Shown: piece by piece, positions 18,416 to 24,589 of the stretch
How positions within the stretch are numbered: the stretch's first letter is position 1
Layout: each line of letters begins with the position of its first letter
Source of the DNA: Hondaea fermentalgiana
Lineage: Eukaryota > Sar > Bigyra > Thraustochytrida > Thraustochytriidae
Direction of reading: 5' to 3'
Length of the DNA stretch: 24,589 bases
Assembly: GCA_014084085.1 (NCBI GenBank)
Contig: NPFB01000028.1
Coordinates: 247,919 to 272,507 of the forward strand
Notes under the pieces: generated by a model
Seen by the model: only the letters and a program-made list of their open reading frames with translations
The model's database searches: none
What the model was told of the DNA's origin: nothing
Position numbers and translations under genes: made by a program

Positions 18416-18731
18416 ATCCGATGTACAGGGACGCGAGGCCGTGCAAGGGTGACAGCAAACCAAGAGCACCACGCGGGTTTCCCTTAGCTGTCGAGATCAG
18501 GCACGTTTCCAGGCAGCTTCAAGGCAAAGCGAACGCTATGCAAAGCGAATTGCACGAGCACCACGGAAACTGGACTTGCTCGCGCAAGACCCTCGCTGAC
18601 GCTTCCGCGACAACAACAACAGCACCAGCAAGACGCTGTCGACGATGTTCCGCACGCGCAGTAAGGTCTCCTTGCGCTCGCCCTCGGCCTCCTGCCCAGC
18701 CTCGCCCGCCCGCTCGCTCGCCCACCCGCCC

Positions 18732-18752
18732 AGCTAGCTAGCTAGCTAGCTA
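18732..18752. repeat. (AGCT)n microsatellite
   Basis: Five AGCT units in a row. The unit is self-complementary, so the array is also a perfect palindrome and could fold back on itself. Confidence 0.9.
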
Positions 18753-19402
18753 CTCGAGGTCCACAAGCGCGCAAAGCACGCAATCTCCCAGTATCGACAG
18801 CCCCACAAGCTCGGCTGGCTGCCGGGCTGGCTCGAAGGCTGGAAGGCTGGAAGGCCGCTCGGCTGGCTCGCCGGCCGCCGCAGAGGCCTCGCCGCGATCG
18901 GGTCTGCCCGGCCCTCGCCGCCTCGCAGCCGCGCCTCTCCGTGTCCTGCCTGGGCGTCTGGATGGTTGCCAGCGCCGTGGCGCGCCCCCGATAGGCCTCT
19001 TTCCCCGCCCCTATCGCGCCCCCTACAAACAGGCCTATCCCGCCCCCGCCCCCCCGTAGCGTTCCCGGTAGCCGGGGCCTAGCACCGCACGGCGAGCCAA
19101 GCGTCGAACCGGGGGACCCTGCGGTCACCGGGCGGCGGGACAGATGCGGGGAGGGAGGGAGTGCGCGCGGGGACGGGTGTGTGCGAAGGGACGGGTGTGC
19201 GCCGGGGGTCGGGGGGGGGAGGAGGATGGCTTGGGGCGACGCGGCTGCGGCTGCGCATGGAAAGGAGAAAGGAGAGCGGGCGCGAGCCGGCGCGCGGGGC
19301 GAGAGGACGGGAGCCAGCCAGCAGGCCAGCCGCCAGGGGTGCAGCTGGGTGGCTGCCTGATTGCAGGGCCGGCTGCGGCAGTTTTGACAGCAGTATAGCT
19401 GG

Positions 19403-19408
19403 TATATA
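19403..19408 (+). promoter_or_regulatory. TATA-like element for the deacetylase gene
   Basis: TATATA stands out in otherwise very GC-rich DNA, 238 bases before the ATG at 19647. The position implies a leader of about 210 bases, comparable to the neighbouring genes. Confidence 0.35.
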
Positions 19409-19646
19409 CTTACTGTGCGAGGTGATGATGAAGAGCGTGCAAGGAAGCCTTTTTTGACAGGGAAAAAGGCGAGCAGACCCGAAACGAGCGAGGAAGCCGC
19501 CGCCGTACAGCGACACTGACACGCGCGACCTGAACGCGTATACGCAGCGCAGAAAGAATCTGTTTGGAGGTTTACTTGCCTCGCACTGCTGCAGGCTTCT
19601 TTCTGCCTCTAGGCTACGTCTGCTGGCTGCTGGCAGCGGAAACAAG

Positions 19647-20870
19647 ATGGCGCAGAGCGACGGAGAGAACGGCGGGAGCGCTGGGACGGGATACGTCTTT
19701 GAGCAACTGTACCTTTGGCACGAGCCTGGGTCCGTGAGCTTTGATATCTGGACCCAGCCAGGAGAGCATTGGGAGGCCGCAGAGACCAAGCACCGGCTGC
19801 ATGCACTGCTCGAGGTGAGCGGCGCTCTTGATGACACAACGCGGATTCGCGCACGTGAGGCGAAACGCGAAGAGCTTCTCTACTTTCACACCGAGGCCTA
19901 TGTGGACAAGGTCGCCGAAATTAGCGCGCGGGAACGGGGCGGCGACACGGGTGAAATGGCCCGTCTCGGTAACGAAGGCTGGCGTATCGCTATACTCTCC
20001 TGTGGCGGCGTGCTCGCCGCTGTCGAGGCCATTCACGCCAAAAAGGTGCGTAATGCGTACTGTCTTGTGCGTCCGCCAGGCCATCACGCCGAGCCTGATC
20101 AGGGCATGGGGTTCTGCATCTTCAATAATATTGTCATTGGCGCGCTTCACGCACGTCGCCTCGGGCACCGTCGCATTGCTGTCGTGGACTTTGACATTCA
20201 TCACGGCAACGGAACGGAGACTGCTGCAAAAGACGACCAAGACTTTCTCTTTATCAGCCTGCACCAGGACAACAACTATCCCATTGGTCGCGGCGCCATC
20301 ATTGAAGACGAAGCTGGTCAGACCACGATCAATATTCCCCTCCCTCCAGGCTCGGGCGTTGGTGCCTACGAATATGCCATGACGCAAGCCGTCCTTCCAG
20401 CGTTGCGCAAGTTTGATCCTGATTTCATCTTTGTCAGCGCTGGCTACGATGGTGCCTTTTGCGATCCCCTCGCACGGATGATGTTGACGAGCGAGGCCTT
20501 TGGAGGCATGGCGCGCCAGATCATCGAGGTCGCCAACACCATGTGCGAGGGCCGCATTCTCTTTGCGCACGAGGGCGGCTACTCGAAGGAATACAGTCCA
20601 TTTTGCGGCCTCGCTGTGGTGGAAGCCCTTACGGGCCATAAATCCAAGGCGGAGGACGGATTCCTTGTCGAGGCTAATGCGTGGGCGTACCAGGCGCTTC
20701 AGCCGAGTCAGCGAGCAGTGATCGACCGCGTTGCGAGCATTCTTGGGTTTGGTGATGCGCTAAGCGCAACAGAGTCGGAGGCTCTCGCGGAGATCGAGAA
20801 ATTGCTGGCGCGCGATGGCGTTGATCGCGAAAAGCTGTTGGGCAAGCTGCATCAAAGTGGACTTGTGTAA
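19647..20870 (+). CDS. Class II histone deacetylase-like amidohydrolase
   Basis: A 407-residue zinc-dependent deacetylase that removes acetyl groups from lysines or small acetylated amines. The start has a good context (AACAAGATGG). Hallmarks: the histidine dyad in RPPGHHAEPDQGMGF (H146, H147); zinc ligands D183 and H185 in DFDIHHGNGT; third ligand D268 in SAGYDGAFCDPL; catalytic tyrosine Y312 in HEGGYS. All active-site residues are present and the enzyme has Tyr, not the His of animal class IIa enzymes, so it should be active. The block order and phrases such as LYLWHE, ETKHRLHALLEVSG and YSPFCGLAVVEAL resemble the stand-alone bacterial class II deacetylases (HDAH type). There is no targeting signal or extra domain; the last 60 residues are helical. 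The physiological substrate cannot be told from sequence. Confidence 0.95.
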   Translation: MAQSDGENGGSAGTGYVFEQLYLWHEPGSVSFDIWTQPGEHWEAAETKHRLHALLEVSGALDDTTRIRAREAKREELLYFHTEAYVDKVAEISARERGGDTGEMARLGNEGWRIAILSCGGVLAAVEAIHAKKVRNAYCLVRPPGHHAEPDQGMGFCIFNNIVIGALHARRLGHRRIAVVDFDIHHGNGTETAAKDDQDFLFISLHQDNNYPIGRGAIIEDEAGQTTINIPLPPGSGVGAYEYAMTQAVLPALRKFDPDFIFVSAGYDGAFCDPLARMMLTSEAFGGMARQIIEVANTMCEGRILFAHEGGYSKEYSPFCGLAVVEALTGHKSKAEDGFLVEANAWAYQALQPSQRAVIDRVASILGFGDALSATESEALAEIEKLLARDGVDREKLLGKLHQSGLV

Positions 20871-21195
20871 GTACTTTGTGTCGTCACATCTGACGAACCA
20901 GAAAAAAGAAAAGAAAAGAATAATGTAGTGCCAACACGAACTCATCTTTTTTTGCTTTTTCCATTTACACTTTTGCTTCCCACAAAATGACCAATGAGCG
21001 ACAAGAAGGCAGTCATCCTCCTCTCTCTCTCTCTCTCCTTTTTTGATCTTGTGCCCATGGCGCTAAAGGTGGGCAAAGGTGCTGGAGTTCTTTTTTGTTC
21101 ATTCCATTGCGCGCTGGTTGGTAACATAGGCATACCAATTCTTCATTGTTCAAGAAACGAAAGGAAAGTAGCTCTCGCTGGCAAGGAAGCCAAGG
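20871..21195. other. Convergent 3' region between deacetylase and kinase genes
   Basis: The two genes end toward each other. The spacer contains an A-rich stretch near 20901-20921, T-runs near 20947-20958 and a CT microsatellite at about 21017-21038. No gene is visible. Confidence 0.5.
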
Positions 21196-22539
21196 TCACT
21201 CGCCCCAACTAGAGAGCGAAGAGCTCGACATGGATCCGTCGCTGCTTACGCGAAAGGCGCCGGTGCTGCTGCCATGAGCGCCTTCCAGTGTTTGGGGTTG
21301 AACAAGCCCGCTCACGAGGCTTGGTAAAGGTGGGCTTTCGAAGAGTACATCTTGTGCAGCAGCGTGCGCCGTCGTACGACGCGACGGATCGAATTTGAGC
21401 ATACCGCCAATCAAGGCTAGAGTCTGTTGCTTGGCTAAGGCTTCGTCCGCTGTTGAGCCAAATGCCAAGTTCTCACGAATGAAAAGCACTGAAGCCAGCC
21501 CCTTTCCAGATGCAACTTGAAACGGAAAGTAAAAAGGCATGGAGCGCATCGTTGGCCATTCGCTCTCTGTCGGCGTACCGATGACTGCAAATATTTTGGA
21601 GAGCTGATCGATGTCAGAGCGCCCGTCGAAAAGTACATCGCGGCGCAGCATCTCGCCAATCACACATGCCGCAGCCCAGACGTCAATTTGTGTGTCATAA
21701 GGGTCAAGACCAAAGATGAGCTCTGGTGATCGGTAGTTTTGCGTCACTACCTGACGAGTGAGTTTCCCGGGCTCTGTTTGGACTTCGCGGGCACTGCCGA
21801 AATCACAGAGTTTGATGTTCCCATCATTTCCTACAAGGATATTGTTGGGTTTCACATCGCGGTGAAGAATGCCTCGCTCGTGGCAGTGCGCGAGGCCGCG
21901 CAGCAAGCCTTGCGCATAGGTTTTGACATCTGCGAGCGTCAGTTGGACCGAGCGGTCCGCGAGAACGGCCTCGAGATCCCATTTACAGAGTGGGAGCACG
22001 AGATGCGTACGGCCTTGTTTGTCAAAGACGCCTAACAACTTGAGGATGTTGGGATGGTCCATGCGTCGCAGGGTATCCACTTCGCGTTGGGTCAATGTCT
22101 TGGCGCTGTGGCCGGGCCCACGCCCATCATCCTGCCGGATCCTCTTGATGGCCACCTTTTGAGGCTCGCATTTCTTGGAATCATTCGTGCTCTCGTTCAC
22201 TGTCTCGGCCTGATGGCCGCCGTCGTTCTCCTTTTGCTTTTTCGTGCCACGAGGGCTCTCTGCAGGCCCTGCTTGGTCATAATTTGCGCTCACCGCCACA
22301 GCAGCAGCACCAGTGGCAGCAGCCACAGCATAATCAGTAGCAATAGCAGCCCCAGCGCCGGCCCCAGCTGTTCCTGGCGCCACGCGCGACGCTGACGATA
22401 ACTCCTCCGTGTCGTCGATCGCGACGGCCTCGAACACCTGCGCAAAGGTTCCCTGGCCAATTCTGCGCAGCAACTTGAACTCCGGCAGCACGGCCTCGCT
22501 GCCGCCCCCGGCCTTGCGTTTACGGTCTCCCTCCTGCAT
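21196..22539 (-). CDS. CDK7-like cyclin-dependent protein kinase with N-lobe insert
   Basis: A 447-residue Ser/Thr kinase. The first ATG, at 22539, gives MQEGDRKRKA directly before the kinase domain; the frame extends upstream only to a GTG and through the translated CAGG array. Motifs: glycine loop IGQGTFAQVF (27-36), lysine K132 in VAIK, helix-C glutamate E153, HRDVKPNN (226-233), DFG (246-248), activation-loop T261 in KLTRQVVTQNYRSPEL, and RSDIDQLSKIFAVIGTPTESEWP. The DLEAVL, RQVVT and SD-DQL-KIF-GTPTE-WP phrases point to the CDK7 (CDK-activating, TFIIH) branch; CDK20-like is the alternative. Odd features are an insert of about 86 residues (41-126), Ala/Gly-rich then charged, between strands beta2 and beta3, and TQNYRSPE in place of the usual T-R-W-Y-R-A-P-E. 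The C-terminal tail is Ser-rich. All catalytic residues are intact. Confidence 0.88.
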   Translation of the reverse strand: MQEGDRKRKAGGGSEAVLPEFKLLRRIGQGTFAQVFEAVAIDDTEELSSASRVAPGTAGAGAGAAIATDYAVAAATGAAAVAVSANYDQAGPAESPRGTKKQKENDGGHQAETVNESTNDSKKCEPQKVAIKRIRQDDGRGPGHSAKTLTQREVDTLRRMDHPNILKLLGVFDKQGRTHLVLPLCKWDLEAVLADRSVQLTLADVKTYAQGLLRGLAHCHERGILHRDVKPNNILVGNDGNIKLCDFGSAREVQTEPGKLTRQVVTQNYRSPELIFGLDPYDTQIDVWAAACVIGEMLRRDVLFDGRSDIDQLSKIFAVIGTPTESEWPTMRSMPFYFPFQVASGKGLASVLFIRENLAFGSTADEALAKQQTLALIGGMLKFDPSRRTTAHAAAQDVLFESPPLPSLVSGLVQPQTLEGAHGSSTGAFRVSSDGSMSSSSLSSWGE

Positions 22540-22555
22540 CCTCTTCTCCGCCGCG

Positions 22556-22590
<35 letters not shown>

Positions 22591-22592
22591 CC
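22556..22592. repeat. (CCTG)n microsatellite in the kinase leader
   Basis: About nine units immediately upstream of the kinase ATG (17 bases away). On the kinase sense strand it reads CAGG. In the extended frame it would encode repeated QAGR, an argument against the GTG-extended start. Confidence 0.92.
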
Positions 22593-23269
22593 AGCCGAGC
22601 GCCGCGCGATCCGCGTCCGCTTTATTTGCTTCGATCGATCCCGTCGATCGATCGCTCGACCTGCGAGCGGCAACTGAAAAGCGTTGCGCAGAACTGCGTC
22701 TCGACTGCGGGTAACTAGTTACAAAACTGCGCGGTGTGCGCGGGCACGTGCCGGGTCGGACACGCAGCGGTATCCTGGCGCAGAATCGGGACCCGGCGAG
22801 GCGAGGCGAAGGCTCTAAAATGACATGACACGACACGACACGACCCGACCCCGAGCCCCGCGCGCGAGGGAGGACGCGGCGCCATCGCAGAGCAGCGCCG
22901 GCATCGGCGGGCCGAAGTGGATCCGTCGGGGCGGGTTTCCTGCTGCAGCTGCAGCTGCTTCACTTTGCGTGCTCGCGGCGGGTCAGGACGCGGGCTCGGG
23001 AGGCCTGCGCGACAGCGACTGCTGCTGCTGCTGCCGGCCGGCCTCGTCCGATCCCGCGGACCTTTTTTACAAATGTCGATCCATCGGTCGATCGGTCTGC
23101 CTGCTGCTGCTGTAGGCAGATACAAACTGCTCGCTGCACGAGGCACGCTCGGCCGCTGCAGCTGACGCTGTAGGTCTCGGGCTTGCGCGCGTCCTCGCCC
23201 TCGGCCCCGGCCTCGCGTCGCGACGTCGCGCGGGATTTGGGCGCCGGCAGGACTGCTTTGCTGGGAGGG

Positions 23270-23287
23270 TTTGAATTCGAATTCAAA
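23270..23287. repeat. 18-bp AT-rich palindrome with EcoRI-like sites
   Basis: TTTGAATTCGAATTCAAA is its own reverse complement over 18 bases, followed by another ATTCAAAT. It stands out as an AT-rich island in very GC-rich DNA, about 730 bases upstream of the kinase ATG. Confidence 0.88.
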
Positions 23288-23517
23288 TTCAAATCCACCA
23301 AATCCCGAACCCTCGAATACCGGTGCGCGTAGTACTTCGCTCGCCCGCTCGCTCGCTCGCCCGCCCGCCCGCGCACAAGCGCAAGCACCCGCGCACAAGC
23401 GCGAGCTCTGCGATCGTCAGTCGGTCGGTCGATCGGTCGGTCGGTCTGTCGGTCGGCCGCACGCCGTCGTCAGTCGCCCCTTCCGCCACCAGCGAGCACC
23501 TCGCAGATCCCGAAGGC

Positions 23518-23556
23518 GCCTGCCTGCCTGCCTGCCTGCCTGCCTGCTTGTTTGCC
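23518..23556. repeat. (CCTG)n microsatellite
   Basis: About eight CCTG units with degenerate copies (CTTG, TTTG) at the right end. It is the third array of this unit in the window. Confidence 0.9.
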
Positions 23557-24350
23557 TGCTCGGTTCGAAGTCGCCGCTGCCGCATCCATCGGGCGTGGCG
23601 CAGAGGTCGCTCTCAGAAATTATCGTATATCATTGCATTGCACTCTGTTCCGCTGCAAGGCATTGCGATCGATCAAACTGCGCGCAACCAAAACGCGATC
23701 CTCCTGTCTGTGTCCCATCCCACCTATCAAGCGCCGCCAACCTCGACCGCGGCCGCAGCCTCGAACTCGACCTCGCATCCGCCGGGACACGAATTACCGC
23801 TGCTACCTCGCGCCGCTTTCAACCGGCAGACACGAAAGGTATCTCCTGCGCGACGAACGAAGGCGGGCAAGCGCGCAAGCAGGCGCGCGACAACCGAGTG
23901 AGCCAAGGTAAAAGATCCCGCGCCGCGGATCCCGCTCCAATCTGGTCGACCGCGCCGCAGCCAAGCCCGGTCACTGCGCGTCGCCGCATCCCTCGCTCAC
24001 TCCGAGAAAGGCCACACGAGCAGACCAGACTGGGCCGGGCCAGCCAGATCAACACGGGCAGCGTGGATCCGCAATCGTTGCCCTTGCAGCAGCGCAGCAG
24101 CAGCTGCAGCTGCAGCTGCAGCCGCCGCTGCAAAAGCTGCGAAAACAAGGAACGCAACTCGTCCCAACCGTGCCTGCCTGCCTGGTCCAGGACGACGTCT
24201 CTCGCCGTGTGCCGGGTGAGCATCAAAGAGAGAGAGCGCGGGAAAAGGGAGGACCCACGGCGGCTGGCGCGGCCGACGCGCCCAACTTGAAGCCGCAGCG
24301 AGGACGAGCCGAGCGAGCATACCCCGGACAACTCACGAACGAACGTCGAG

Positions 24351-24380
24351 CCCAGCGCAGCCCAGCGCAGCCCAGCGCAG
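24351..24380. repeat. 10-bp tandem triplicate
   Basis: Three exact copies of CCCAGCGCAG in a row, about 190 bases upstream of the possible right-edge start codon. Confidence 0.9.
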
Positions 24381-24572
24381 CCGTCGGTCGTCACGGCGTG
24401 GCGCGAAGGCCCTACAGTGCGGAATTTGACGGCGCCGCATTTGCATTTTTGCGGTTGCATCCTGCCGCAGCCGACAGCGGCGGCGCGGCAAGTGCAGCGA
24501 GCAGCGGCACCCCAGCTAGCGAACTCGCTGGGAAGCTTGCGCCCGCAGAGCACGCGCAGTCGCTTTGGCACA

Positions 24573-24589
24573 ATGGGAACTCCACTGCA
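24573..24589 (+). CDS. Possible start of an unidentified gene leaving the window (partial)
   Basis: An ATG in good context (CACAATGGG, A at -3 and G at +4) begins five codons, MGTPL, before the sequence ends. The spacing after a repeat-rich upstream region fits the other genes of the window. No function can be inferred from so short a piece and the call rests on context alone. Confidence 0.25.

Larger units (their letters stand above)
18210..19646. promoter_or_regulatory. Divergent promoter region between Pumilio and deacetylase genes
   Basis: The flanking genes are transcribed outward, so both promoters lie in these 1.4 kb. The Pumilio side has two UGUANAUA elements and a five-codon upstream ORF. 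The middle is very GC-rich, with an AGCT array at 18732-18752, GGCTGGAA-type repeats near 18830-18857, and C-runs and G-runs that could form quadruplexes (19003-19056 and 19203-19223). The deacetylase side has a TATATA at 19403-19408. Open frames crossing it look like chance products of the composition. Confidence 0.55.
22540..24572. other. Long GC-rich, repeat-rich spacer with two opposed promoters
   Basis: It lies between the kinase start (minus) and a possible plus-strand gene at the right edge. It contains CCTG arrays at 22556-22592 and 23518-23556, GATC/CGAT-rich DNA near 22631-22660, GGTC-type repeats near 23420-23455, an 18-bp palindrome at 23270-23287, GCTC/GCCC-type repeats near 23340-23370, GCAGCT repeats near 24097-24122 and a 10-bp triplicate at 24351-24380. 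Open frames of 200-340 codons exist on both strands but are Arg/Ser/Pro/Cys-rich translations of these repeats with no domain, so I call no gene. Confidence 0.5.

Noticed and set aside
17654..18487. Plus-strand open frame of 277 codons opposite the Pumilio N-terminus
   Set aside because: Mostly poly-Ala/Val translated from the antisense of CAG/CAA repeats; no recognisable domain.
19079..19837. Minus-strand open frame of 252 codons upstream of the deacetylase
   Set aside because: Low-complexity Ser/Arg/Pro composition, overlaps the deacetylase start, and crosses G-run repeats.
19614..20639. Minus-strand open frame of 341 codons opposite the deacetylase
   Set aside because: It is antisense to a gene with a complete conserved active site and has no domain of its own; strong GC bias at third positions keeps the opposite strand open.
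22715..24571. Several open frames of 190-340 codons on both strands in the right-hand spacer
   Set aside because: They overlap each other, consist of Arg/Ser/Pro/Cys-rich translations of tetranucleotide repeats, and show no motif or family resemblance.
1049..24589. A defence, toxin-antitoxin or biosynthetic cluster
   Set aside because: Neighbouring genes have unrelated housekeeping-type functions, mixed orientation and separate promoters; no mobile or viral gene is present.

Overview
The window looks like nuclear DNA from an intron-poor, flagellated protist. I read eight complete protein genes, each one uninterrupted reading frame, separated by 0.25-1.7 kb spacers that often carry GC-rich or tetranucleotide repeats. 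The gene content is clearly eukaryotic: a Pumilio RNA-binding protein, a BuGZ-type zinc finger, a cyclin-dependent kinase, SEC14-like lipid-transfer domains, an IQ-motif protein and a probable axonemal protein. Intronless compact genes, an axonemal protein, and bacterial-looking hydrolases together fit a stramenopile of the thraustochytrid (Labyrinthulea) type. That assignment is inference from gene style, not a database match.

Layout, left to right. Positions 1-148 may hold the N-terminus of a minus-strand gene leaving the window. 1049-3634 (-) is a secreted reprolysin-like zinc metalloprotease. 4274-6634 (+) is an unrecognised basic, coiled-coil, IQ-motif protein with a natural six-histidine run. 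7909-8772 (+) is a probable axonemal protein with YG motifs. 9207-10631 (-) is a BuGZ/ZNF207 homologue. 10879-14088 (-) is a large membrane protein with two SEC14-like domains. 15051-18209 (-) is a canonical eight-repeat Pumilio protein. 19647-20870 (+) is a class II histone deacetylase-like amidohydrolase. 21196-22539 (-) is a CDK7-like kinase with a large insert in its N-lobe. An ATG at 24573 may begin another plus-strand gene.

The genes do not form an operon or an obvious pathway. Most are independent housekeeping or regulatory genes: mRNA control, spindle assembly, protein deacetylation, cell-cycle or transcription kinase, lipid traffic and cilium. I found no CRISPR array, rRNA, convincing tRNA, transposase or phage gene, and no defence-like cassette.

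The best lead is at the Pumilio gene. From its repeats the protein should bind UGUANAUA. By eye the only two matches to that 8-mer on either strand of the window lie on the sense strand within about 210 bases upstream of this gene's own start codon, which suggests autoregulation. Other points of interest are the tandem SEC14 architecture behind a four-helix membrane domain, the N-lobe insert and altered activation segment of the kinase, the bacterial character of the metalloprotease and deacetylase, and CCTG tetranucleotide arrays that recur in gene leader regions.

Several frames can be extended upstream with GTG or TTG. In a nuclear eukaryotic gene I use the first suitable ATG instead.
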